A stretch of 64,000 nt of DNA, from NCBI RefSeq assembly GCF_001761465.1, contig NZ_CP017479.1:2604001-2668000 (forward strand), read 5' to 3'. Shown here piece after piece: positions 18,309-29,100 of the stretch. The notes beneath the pieces were generated by a model. The model was not told the origin of the DNA, ran no database searches, and worked only from the letters and a program-made list of their open reading frames with translations. This stretch comes from Flavobacterium gilvum (GTDB lineage: Bacteria; Bacteroidota; Bacteroidia; Flavobacteriales; Flavobacteriaceae). How positions within the stretch are numbered: the stretch's first letter is position 1; every line of letters starts with the position of its first letter. A program made the position numbers and the translations under genes.

Positions 18309-19682
18309 TTAAGGTTTTTTGAAAGGTAAGGCATTTACCATTTGCCCAACTTTACGGCCTTGTACCACTCCTTCTTCTCCACAAAATCTGAAAATGGTTC
18401 CGCCACTCACTCTTGCCTCGACCTCGTCTAACACAAGAGCATTTAATGAAGGATAAGAAAAAATTCCATGAGTGGATTTATGAACACTGTCTGTAACTGC
18501 ATAATTAGTACCAAAACGGTTTTCAAGGATTTCCACGGTGGATGCAGTTACAGACAATTCATCGGGGTAAGATGGAGTTTGAGGTGTAGTACCAAAAGAA
18601 GACCAGTTATTTTGTCCCATCACGCCCCTGATATAAGTAACGGGCCGTAGTAACGCATAATGAAATTTTGATTGAAATACAGCGGAAACGGCATCATATG
18701 CCGCTATTGTCTGTTTGGCATATAATACGGATGCATCTTCAAGATTCAATTTCTCTTTTATAAATATCTGCGTAGTGATTTTTAACATATGGGCAATTGG
18801 ATTGTAATTGGGAGATAAATCTCTCCAGTTACTAAATGACTTCATTTCTTGTGAAGTAATATTATTCCTGCGTTGGTACACTTGGTTAGCTGCTTGATAA
18901 AAAACAGAAGATGGATCAGTACTGTAAGCAGGATGTGGCGATGCTAAAACAGTATTTCCAATATTGGGGACAAATGTTTTGGGAGGGCATTGTCCCACTG
19001 CAGATAGAAAAGCCGGAGGTGTTGGAACCCAATTACCCAATCCGCCAAGAGGAACATAGGGGGGGCAGAATACAGGTGTTCCATCAGGATTAAAAACGCC
19101 ATCCGTTTTACTCCATTCAAAAATAATATCTGCCACATATTTCCCAAAATCATTGGAGGCCTGTAATTGTTCTGGCGTTACTTGTGATTGAAAGGAGCTA
19201 TTAAAAGAGGCTTCAAGAGCTTGAACCTGTGCCAGGTTTGGAGTAGGATAGGTTTGCATTATTTTTGATGAGATACGGGCAATAGCGGCATTGGCACAGG
19301 CAGGCCAGTAGTAATCTTTTTTCTTTCCGGATTCAATAATTTTACCGGTTAAATAGCTATACATAGATTGGTAAGAGGGCATGCCTGGAACTACCGATTC
19401 ATAAAGTGCAATGCCGCTATAAGTAAAAATACGGTTTGCTTGTCCAACGAAATAAGGTTTTGTTCTTGTAATATCTGTTAACAAGTTGAACCAGGCTGTC
19501 GCAACATCAGAAGGGTATTCTTTTGTGTGCGCCAATGTCTGAGGACCAATTTTTCCGGTCAGGGATTGGGAGTTGTTTGTCAGTGAATCATTATTTAGTG
19601 GCTCAACTTGTGAGCAAGAAAAAAATAAAAACACTAAACCGAAAATAATATTTTTTTTGGGGATTTTGTACAAATTTTCCAT
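18309..19682 (-). CDS. Vanadium haloperoxidase/PAP2-like lipoprotein with eroded active site (1)
   Basis: 457 residues; LFFSC at about residue 24 is a lipobox, so it is probably membrane-anchored. The all-helical fold of vanadium-dependent haloperoxidases is recognisable: WFNLLTDITRTKPYF, KFHYALLRPVTYI, GEEGVVQGRKVG. The K...RP vanadate motif is kept. The usual PSGH is replaced by SYPDELS, and the GIHFRF histidine by GGTIFRF. Ordinary haloperoxidase or phosphatase chemistry is therefore doubtful. It is a distant paralogue of the gene ending at 19808, arranged in tandem on the same strand 125 bp apart. Confidence 0.75.
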   Translation of the reverse strand: MENLYKIPKKNIIFGLVFLFFSCSQVEPLNNDSLTNNSQSLTGKIGPQTLAHTKEYPSDVATAWFNLLTDITRTKPYFVGQANRIFTYSGIALYESVVPGMPSYQSMYSYLTGKIIESGKKKDYYWPACANAAIARISSKIMQTYPTPNLAQVQALEASFNSSFQSQVTPEQLQASNDFGKYVADIIFEWSKTDGVFNPDGTPVFCPPYVPLGGLGNWVPTPPAFLSAVGQCPPKTFVPNIGNTVLASPHPAYSTDPSSVFYQAANQVYQRRNNITSQEMKSFSNWRDLSPNYNPIAHMLKITTQIFIKEKLNLEDASVLYAKQTIAAYDAVSAVFQSKFHYALLRPVTYIRGVMGQNNWSSFGTTPQTPSYPDELSVTASTVEILENRFGTNYAVTDSVHKSTHGIFSYPSLNALVLDEVEARVSGGTIFRFCGEEGVVQGRKVGQMVNALPFKKP

Positions 19683-19807
19683 AATTAAAAGTTTTAAATG
19701 TTTTTTTTAATGTAAATCAGTAAAGATTCAGGGGGGAAAATAAAGAGGAAAATAGTTTATGGATTTTTAGTTTAATTATTTTCCTGTATAAAATGCTATT
19801 AAAATAG

Positions 19808-21199
19808 TCACTCTTTGTTTTCCCTGAATTGATGATTGAATACATAGTTGGCAATTTGTTTTCCCATTTCTTCTCCATCCAAAACCGATTTTCTAAAATC
19901 CCAACCATTATAGACTGTGCTGAGCGAATTGGCTCTAGCCGCCTGTGAAAAGCTTGAATAATGAAAAGAGGGTTTGGGTAGTGTTACAGCTGGGTTTATA
20001 CTGGTAGTTGTAATATCAATAGAAGTTTCATCAGTACCGAGGAATAACCGCAATATTTCGGCTGTTGCGCCACCAAAAGCTGCAAAGCCATTAGGATAAC
20101 CCGGTACCGGCGGTGTAGCAGAAGTAGGGCTTTCTGAATAAACTGGCAGCCAGCTGGGATCTGCCTGAGTATTGTCATTGCCATCGGTTGCAGCTAGGCG
20201 AACAGCAGTCTCTGGTCTCCATGAATAGTAGTAATAGCTGGCATTAAATTGTGAATTGATACTTTCCGCTATGCACACATGTATAAGAGCAAACAAGCGA
20301 GCCGTTTTCCACGCATCGAGTTTTTTAGTTGCAATGGCATTTGTTGCTATAATGTTCCAAAGGATTGACGGCCTGTTCTCACTCCAGAATTTTCCCATTT
20401 TTTCTTCCTCAGCAGTACGGATGCCACCTACTCTGGCTCCCTTTGTTTTCACTTCATTGAAATCAGTTGTGTATTCATTTGAATTGACGGCATAAGGACC
20501 TCCGGGTCTAAACTGCGAATTGCTTTCAATAACATAAGGTTTATTTACTGTACCCCAGTTATAAAGTATTCTAAAAGGTGACAGCGCTGTTGTGGGTACA
20601 TAATTCAAGGCAGTAACCGTTGAACGATATTCGCCAGGATTGATGCCATTGGCTGGTATGGGCGAAGCAAGAATAATTTTTGTAAATCCATCATCGGCAC
20701 GGTTGGCAATGATAGCTTGGGCTGATTTTTTACCAAGAGCTATACCTAAATTTTTACTTTCTCCATCGGGGATGGTCGCTAGACTTTCAGAGTACCATGA
20801 ATCGACTTGAGAACTTCCCCGACCCAATAATGTAATGGCCCAATAGGCTGCGCTGGCAACTGTTGCATCAGGGTCAGCAAATTGTTCTTTTTCATTCATG
20901 GCAAAGCGTTCATACTTTGGCTTAATACTATTCAGCGCATCGTGTACGGAAATTTCAATTATGGCAAAAAGACGAGTACGAGTGGGTTGCTGTATTGGAT
21001 TGCTAAGGACAGTTTCTGTTATTTTGTTCCAATACAAGACCATCTTGTTGTCTACAAAACCGTGTTCCTTAACGACTTTTTTAGTTAAATTGGAAGTATT
21101 TATTTCGTCATTGTTAATAGGTAAATCTTCTTTTGCACAGGAAGTAACCAACAAAAAAAGAATAAAGTACGTTGTTACTTGTTTTATGTGATTTTTCAT
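19808..21199 (-). CDS. Vanadium haloperoxidase/PAP2-like lipoprotein with eroded active site (2)
   Basis: 463 residues with lipobox LVTSC near residue 21. Family signatures: LFAIIEISVHDALNSI, YYYYSWRPETAVR, GYPNGFAAFGGATAEIL. The family normally has KY before WRP, SGH after YP and GIHFRF near the end. Here these are NASYYYY, NGF and GWDFR, so the lysine, serine and both histidines of the vanadate pocket are missing, while the scaffold is well kept. Two such proteins side by side suggest a shared non-haloperoxidase role, for example binding a phosphate- or sulfate-bearing ligand. Confidence 0.75.
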   Translation of the reverse strand: MKNHIKQVTTYFILFLLVTSCAKEDLPINNDEINTSNLTKKVVKEHGFVDNKMVLYWNKITETVLSNPIQQPTRTRLFAIIEISVHDALNSIKPKYERFAMNEKEQFADPDATVASAAYWAITLLGRGSSQVDSWYSESLATIPDGESKNLGIALGKKSAQAIIANRADDGFTKIILASPIPANGINPGEYRSTVTALNYVPTTALSPFRILYNWGTVNKPYVIESNSQFRPGGPYAVNSNEYTTDFNEVKTKGARVGGIRTAEEEKMGKFWSENRPSILWNIIATNAIATKKLDAWKTARLFALIHVCIAESINSQFNASYYYYSWRPETAVRLAATDGNDNTQADPSWLPVYSESPTSATPPVPGYPNGFAAFGGATAEILRLFLGTDETSIDITTTSINPAVTLPKPSFHYSSFSQAARANSLSTVYNGWDFRKSVLDGEEMGKQIANYVFNHQFRENKE

Positions 21200-21487
21200 G
21201 ATTGTTTATTTTAAAATTGAAATGCATTATTTATAGGATAGGCGAAGGTGTACCATGTACAAAATCGCTTTTATTATTTATGTATTTCCAGAAGCCAGTT
21301 ATAGAAATTATTCTATTTAGTTGAGTAACTTCCAGTTTTTATTTTAAATATGGTTGGGAATAAGTATCACTAAATACAGGTTTTGAAAGTAAATAATCTT
21401 AAGTGATCATTGGCTCAACAAAAATGAGTTTCCAATTATAAAATCCATAAATCATGATTTTGAAGAATGGCAGGAAGAAATCGATAT

Positions 21488-22011
21488 TTACAGGTGACCA
21501 GTGTTTTTCCCATTTATAGGTTCTGAGGTAACTGAACCAGGAGGTGTCATATAATCTTCGGGCAAATAACTAGAAGAATGGTAGTCATTAAATAGTGCAT
21601 TGGTACTTGAGCACCTGGAGGTGGGCGGTTACGAGGATTCCAATTCAATCCTATGTAATCAAAAGGAATGATTTGTTTTGCTTTAAGATACAATGGGGTA
21701 ATAATCGTTGAGCTATGACTATTTTCAGGAGGTCTCTCTAATGTTTTAGGTGTTATTGCAATGCCAATTTCAACAGGCATTCCAGTTTCTTTTTTTACAT
21801 TAATCCAAGAACGGATACTGTCATTTTCTATGGCAACGTTAGATCCTTTAAATAGGTTGACAACCTTGTTTGGATTAATTTTAGCAGTAAGGGATTGTGG
21901 CGCATCAATTAGTAAATTACTATCAATCATTTCACCCTGATTATAAGAAAAAAAGCAAAAAAGTAAATCTAAAACAATGTTTTTTTGGGACAATCTAAAC
22001 GAATTCTCCAT
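21488..22011 (-). pseudogene. Frameshifted lipoprotein gene, DUF5602/TTHB210-like
   Basis: The first 154 codons (stop at 21547) open with a leader much like that of the lipoprotein gene at 19682 (MENS..SQKNI versus MENL..PKKNI), but the lipobox Cys is replaced: FFSY. The body (GVAI-like, FDYIGLNWNPRNRPPPGAQVP) recalls the TTHB210-like domain, which usually continues PHFDFHFY and a later LPEDY. Here the frame turns to unrelated sequence after VPMHY, while the neighbouring frame reads YLPEDYMTPPGSVTSEP down to a stop at 21488. A small indel near 21600 explains both. Domain name from memory. Confidence 0.55.
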
Positions 22012-23174
22012 GGCTAAAAAAAATTAAATTGTTTTTAATGCCAATTAGAAACAAAAAATAATCCAATCGTACTTCGTCTCCAAAGGAGAGTGTTGGGGCT
22101 GCGGTTAAACTAAAAATCTAAAATATATTTCTAGTTGGTACAATATACTGAAATGTGAATATTCGGGGAGAAAAAATGAAAGTCAAAATTACAATATTTT
22201 ATGTAACATGTCTGATAATCAATTGTTTTATTATTATTGTTAAATGCTTTTAATGTTTGATTTTTTTTAAATGGAGTTTATGTGTACGGGGTTTAGTACA
22301 AGATATTGTAAATGTGTGTTATAGGGTTTCATCTTTCATATTTCTGATGATAAAGTTTGGTGTTTTACGTTTCTATTTTCGATTCCGACGCAGATTCTTT
22401 TAGATGGAGGGTTTTTAAATATCGGTTTTGTGTGTTTTGTAAAAGTGCGGGATTTGTTAGGTAGGAGTAAATATCAATAATGTTGACCACCTAATTCCAA
22501 TTTTCATTGACCATTGAATTTCGATTCTTATTTATGTTTTTATAATATTTTTGAAATAATTGTTGATCAAATTGAATTTATTAATTCTTTAATAATCAGA
22601 TTAGTGGTTTCTGTTTTTCAATAAAAAATAGAGACGTTTGTTGTCCCAAAAGAGACGTTTTTTTCCTTTATAGTCTATTTGATAATCTAAATTTGACTTA
22701 ACATAATCCCTAAAAATACATTTGAAAAATTAAAATTAAAGACCAGTAATTCCGAGTGATAAGGAAGTAGCTAATGGTGATGCTTATAAAAATGGGGCAG
22801 TACTTATAATAGGAACTGCAAATATTGCTGAATTACAGGGAATAGAATGTTTGTTGTAAGGAACTCCATGCTATCTTGAACGAAAAGATGTTGAAGTGAA
22901 ATACTATCAAAGAGATTTTATAGGTAAAATTTAGAATTTAACTTTTTGCGGTGACTGATAATGTTGTCTTGATAGAAATATCTGAAATTACCACTAAAGT
23001 TCAAAGAGTAAAAGCTTTGGAAATTAAGCCTTCAGTATTCGTATTCATATTGCAGTGCGATTTATTCGTGAAGATGACTTGAATCTTTTCTGCGTATTAG
23101 CTACAGACTATTTAAAAGAGAACTGGAAATTCGAAATTGTAATCATACCTAACTATTAACTAAATTAAAAAACC
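22012..23174 (+). other. 1.16-kb gap with decayed coding remnants
   Basis: No intact gene. The first 700 bases are very AT-rich. From about 22742 a + strand frame reads PVIPSDKEVANGDAYKNGAV, then GTANIAELQGIECLL, one in-frame stop, GTPCYLERKDVEVKYYQRDF. A third piece, VTDNVVLIEISEITTKVQRV (about 22954), and a frame-shifted RIHIAVRFIREDDLNLF with a stop at about 23159 follow. The amino-acid composition is protein-like, so this is probably one gene broken by a stop and frameshifts. Family not recognised. Confidence 0.4.
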
Positions 23175-26100
23175 ATGAAAAAAAAATTACGCATCTTTTT
23201 TGTGTTGCTGTTATTTTGTAGCTTCATGCCTCATGCTTTTGCTGCCAATTATTACACAGCATCTGCTAATGCAACGCTCGCAGGAAACAGTGGGGCCGTC
23301 AACGCCAACTGGACCACTAATCCTGATGGAACTACCAACTTAGGTACAGTCGTTATTACAGGAGCTGATAACCTTATTATTTTGAGCGGTGGTACTGCCA
23401 CCATTACGGCAGCAATGAGTATTAGCGCATTGACTATTAACGAGGGAGGAGCGATTATCCACAACGTCGGGGCTTTCAACATTTACGGACTGCTTACCTG
23501 GAATGGACGCATAAAATCAGGGGGAACTTTTTTTAACGTAAACGGGGATATTGTTGGAACTACGGCCATTCATGATGCTGGCAGTCCCAAAGGAATTTAT
23601 TTGGGAGGAAGTAACAAAACTATTAATCTTACTCAGGCCTCCGGTGTAGTTAATACATCTTTGACAGGCTTGCTATTAGTAACAAGCCATGCATTGGCAG
23701 GTAATTGTAAGTGGCAGGATGCCCTTAATTACAATACGACTGCAACATTGGATCTTGCCGGTTACAATTTGGAGGTATCCAGTATTCAAGGAGGGGTAGC
23801 TGGAAGCAGAATGATAAAAGGGAATTCTGCCTCGAATCTTACCGTTGGAACAACGAGGGCTTCTACGATAGTTTTTGACCCTTCAGCCAAGATATTGAAC
23901 ACCTTTAGCATAAACAATCTATTGTGGCCGGGTGCATCTGCCGTTACTATAGGCACTGATCTTACAGTAAATTCATTGTTGGATTTTGGCGTTCCCACTG
24001 TTGCAAGCACCAGAACCCTGCAGGTAAACGGTAATTTTGCATTGGGAGACAATGGTACTTTACACGTACAGGCAAAGGGAACAACAGCAGGTAATTACGA
24101 CTTATTGAGTGTGACCGGAACTGTCAGTCTAGGAGCTGCGACAACATTAAAGGTTGATTATGTTAATTTTACTCCTTCAGCAGGATCACAGTTCAATTTT
24201 GCAACATCAACTGGGTTAAGCGGCACATTTTCAAATCTTGTATTGCCCACCTCATATACAGGAACCCTGACATATCCTTCCAACACAGTCAGATTAACTG
24301 CTACTGTGCCACCAGTTAATGCTTATTATACGGCTTCACCCGATGCAACTCTTGCAGGAAATGGGACAGGTTCAAATAACTGGACTACCAATCCGGATGG
24401 GACTACTGGCTTAACTTCAATCACTATTGGGGCTGGCGATAATCTTGTTATTTTAGATGGAGGAGCAGTTGCAGTTACTGCCACTACAAGTGCTAATGAT
24501 ATAACTATCAATCAAGGAGGGACACTTAATCACCTCAGCGGTGCTAATTGTGATTTAAACATTGGTGGAACACTGACTTGGAATGGAACTATAAAAACAA
24601 CAAATGGAGGTTTTTTTAATGCAAATGGAAATGTAACTGGAACCACCGCCGTTCATGATGGTAACAGTACCAGAGGAATTTACTTGGGAGGAACTAACAA
24701 AACCATTAGTTTGATTCAGAGTTCAGGTGTAGTTAATACATCTTTGAACGGTCTGCAATTAGTAACTAACCATGCATTGGCTGGTAATTGTAAGTGGCAT
24801 GATGCCTTGAATTATAATGCGAATGCAACATTGGATCTTGCCGGCTACAATTTGGAGGTATCCAGTATTCAAGGGGGAACTACTTCCAGGCTGATAAAAG
24901 GGAATACAATCTCCAATCTTACCATTGGATCGACTGTGGATTCTACCATCTTTTTTGATCCTACAGCAAAGACGCTGAACAGTTTTAGCATAAACAATCT
25001 ATTGTGGCCAGGTACATCGGCTGTTACTATAGGCACGGATCTTACTGTAAATTCATTGTTGGATTTTGGCGTTCCTACTACAACTAGTATGAGAATCCTG
25101 CAGGTAAACGGTAATTTTGCATTAGCCAGCAATGGAACTATGCACGTACGAGCGGGAGGGATGACAGCTGGAACTGACTACGATCAATTAAATGTAGCAG
25201 GAAACATCAGTATAGGAACAGGGACAGCCTTAAAGGTAGATTCAGTTAATTCATTTGTTCCTATAAAAGGATCGCAGTTCAATTTTGCAGCTTCAAGCGG
25301 AAGCATAACCGGCACATTTGCAAGTCTGCAGCCGTCAATAGCGTACGCTGGAACCCTCACTTATCCGAACAGCAAAGGAGTTACCTTAACTACTACTACG
25401 GGTACTTATTACACGGCATCACCCAATGCAACGCTCGCTGGAAACAGTGGGGCGGTCAACGCCAACTGGACCCTTAATCCAGATGGAATTACCAACTTAG
25501 GCACAGTCGCTATTACAGGAGCTGATAACCTTGTTATTTTGAGTGGCGGTACTGCCACCATTACGGCAGCAATGAATATTGTCGCATTGACTATTAACCA
25601 GGGAGGAGCGATTATCCACAACGCTGGAGCCTTCAACATTTACGGACTGCTTACCTGGAATGGAAGCATAAAATCTGGGGGAACTTTTTTTAACGTAAAC
25701 GGTGATATTATTGGAACCACGGCCATTCATGATGCTGGCAGTCCCAAAGGAATTTATTTGGGAGGAACTAACAAAACCATTAATCTTACTCAGGCCGCCG
25801 GTGTCGTTAATACAAATTTTAACGGTTTTCAATTAGTGACTAACCATGCATTAGCTGGTAATTGTAAGTGGCATGATGCTTTGTATTATAATACGAGTGC
25901 AACATTGGACCTTGCCGGCTACAATTTGGAGGTATCCAGTATTCAAGGAGGGGTGGCTGGAAGCAGAATGATAAAAGGGAATGCCTCCTCGAATCTTACC
26001 ATTGGAACAACTAGGGCTTCTACGATAGCTTTTGACCCTTCGGGCAAGATATTGAATAGCTTTATCATTAACAATGGATTGTGGCCAGGTACATCTGGCG

Positions 26101-29100
26101 TTACTATAGGTACGGATCTTACGGTAAACTCATTGTTGGATTTTGGCGTTCCCACCGCTATAAACACAAGAACACTGCAGGTTAACGGTAATTTTTCATT
26201 GGGAGACAATGGTACTTTATACGTACAGGCGAAGGGTGCAACGGCAGGAAGTTACGACCTATTAAGTGTGACCGGAAATATTACGATAGGCAGTTCAACA
26301 ACATTTAAGTTTAACCCAATTAGTACGTACTCCTATCCAACTGCACAGATTGCTTTCGTGAAATCAACGGCAGGCACTCTTACCGGGAGTTTTGCTACAG
26401 TAGTACCTCGGGTAAATTTTACGGGTATACTTACTTATCCTTCCAATTCAGTGGTGTGCGAGTTAGCTGGGCCACAACTTCCTCCACCGCCTCCGGCTTG
26501 TTCATTGCCTGATTTGAACCCTGATATACCCCTGGAAGCCTCTACACCGGAGATAGATGCACAGATTAATACAATTATACAACGTTTCTCCGACTCGTAT
26601 TTGGGAACTACTGCTCCAACTGCCGAAGCACTTGCCACTGCAGTAAACAGTTATAATGCACTTGGTATTACAGCAATCGGCAATAGTATTTCTGCTAGCG
26701 GGACTCCTCTTACCAGCTATTCCCAGATGGGTTTTTTGAGAACCTTTGCTCAACAATTGAAGTTCAATCCTGACGATACGGATACCTACACAAAGGCTCT
26801 TAATGCGGTATGGCTTGTATCAGAACGTTTTTGCGACAACCAGATAGCCGTAGATCTCAATCAATATGATTACCAAGCATTTGCAAATAATGCCATATTA
26901 ATCCCCAGTATCAAGGATAACTTTTATGTAAAGAGTTTATTCGAAAATGTGCTATATAAGCATCATAATTTTGATTATTTATGGGGTACAACCTATGACT
27001 ACGGTATTAATATAGATCATATAGGAAACACTGTGTGGACTAATATGTGTTATGTAAAATGGATCGATTCTGCAGATGAGCGTTACCGTTACATGAAAGG
27101 TTTTAAACGCTTTATGGAAAGATTCATGAGTCATACAAGTGGAACTTCAGATGGGATTAAACCGGATGGTTCAGGGTTTCATCACCAAATGGCTTATCCG
27201 GCCTATGCGTATGATTTTAACTCTTCATGTGATATTGTTTATTATTTGAGAGAAACCTCTTTTCAGGTTAGCAGTGAGGCTTATCTTCGTTATAGGGATG
27301 CTTTTATGGCACAAGCTATGTTTCATAGTGAGAATCTATTACATTCCTTATCAATGTCTGGTCGCCGCCCTGATGCATTATACATGGCTGTTTCCAGAAA
27401 CGCTTTCCGCAATCTGGCGATAGCTGGAGGCAGTATTATGGGGACTGGTGCATCCGATCCGGTTTTAGCGACCTATCACAATCGTATTTGGGGGAGTGAC
27501 GAATCATTAGAAAATAGTACTATAGCTTCTTTTAATGAGGGATATTTTCAGTTTAACCACAGCATGGCGGGTGTTTATCGCAAAGATAACTGGATAGCGG
27601 TATGTAAGGGGTTTAGCAATAATATGTTTGGTACGGAGGCATATAGTGGTCAGAATCGTTACGGTCGTTATCAAAGTTATGGAGCGGTTGATATTATTTA
27701 CCCGGGAGACAGCCCTACAGGAAATGGTTTCGATCTTGCAACATGGAACTGGAATTACTACCCGGGTACTACCGTTATCCGTCTTCCATGGGATAAGCTT
27801 GCTGCCGAAATGGGGAGGTTAGATGAAATACAGCAAAAAAGATTTGTTGGTTCCTTAAGTTTTGAAAATAAGAATAGTAATTTTTTAAAAGCGATTCACG
27901 GTACTTATGGTATGTTTGCCATGGATTTTCAAGAAGCGACAGGCAAAGGATTTTCTGGCACTATATTTCCTGAAAACCATAATCCAAGCTTTGTTTTCAA
28001 GAAATCCGTATTTACATTCGACAATATGCTGATTTGTCTTGGTTCAGGGATTGGTAATAATGATGCTACCAATACGACATTGACTACCTTGTATCAACGT
28101 AAAACGACAGCGGTAGGTAAAGATGTAGTAAACGTTGACGGTAATTTGTTACAAGAAGGGACTTATGACAACAATTATTCAGGTAGTGGCAACCATTGGA
28201 TTGTGGATAATTATGGTACCGGTTTTTATGTGTTCACCGGCAGTGGTGACGTCAAGTTAACCAGAGTTGACCAACAAGTTCCTCAGCACAGCCAAAATAC
28301 TCCAACTAATGTTTCGGCAAATCCAGTAGGGAATTACGCAATTGGTTATATAGATCATGGAACAGCTCCTACAAACAAAGGATATGAATATGTTTGTATG
28401 CCAAAATCCTCTGCCTCTGACATGACTATTTTTAGCAGTCAAATTGATGCTGGAAACAAACCTTATACGGTACATCGTAAAGATGAAATGGCGCACATCG
28501 TGGAATACAAACCTACTGCAACGTCAAATTCCATTTTTGGATATGCTTTTTTCAGTGCACTTTCAGGAATAAATAATACAGGGCAATTGACCGGTGCAGA
28601 TTATCCATGTTTGGTGATGTCACAGTATGATGCAGCACAGAAAAACCTTAAACTGGCGGTTAATAATCCGGATCTTGGATTCGTTTTAAGGGCAAATAAC
28701 CCATCAATAACCAGAATAATAAACATAACCATAAAAGGAACAAATTGGCAAATTTCCCAGCCCAATGCTAATGCAAGTATAACTGGCACGGCAAACGGAG
28801 AAACTACTATTCAGTTTACTACCGTGGATGGATTACCGGTTGAAATTGTGTTGAGCCGTATTTTGACTCCACAAACAATTACCTTTGAGGCATTGCCTGC
28901 AAAAACAACCAATGATGCGGCATTTGATTTGACGGCTACGGCTTCATCAGGTTTACCGGTTAGTTACACCAGTTCCAATTCTGAAGTGGCTACAGTAAGC
29001 GGCAGCACCGTGACTATTGTTGGAAAAGGGACGAGTACTATTACGGCCAAACAGGACGGTGATGATATTTATGGAGCTGCCGAAGCGGTAGAACAAACAC

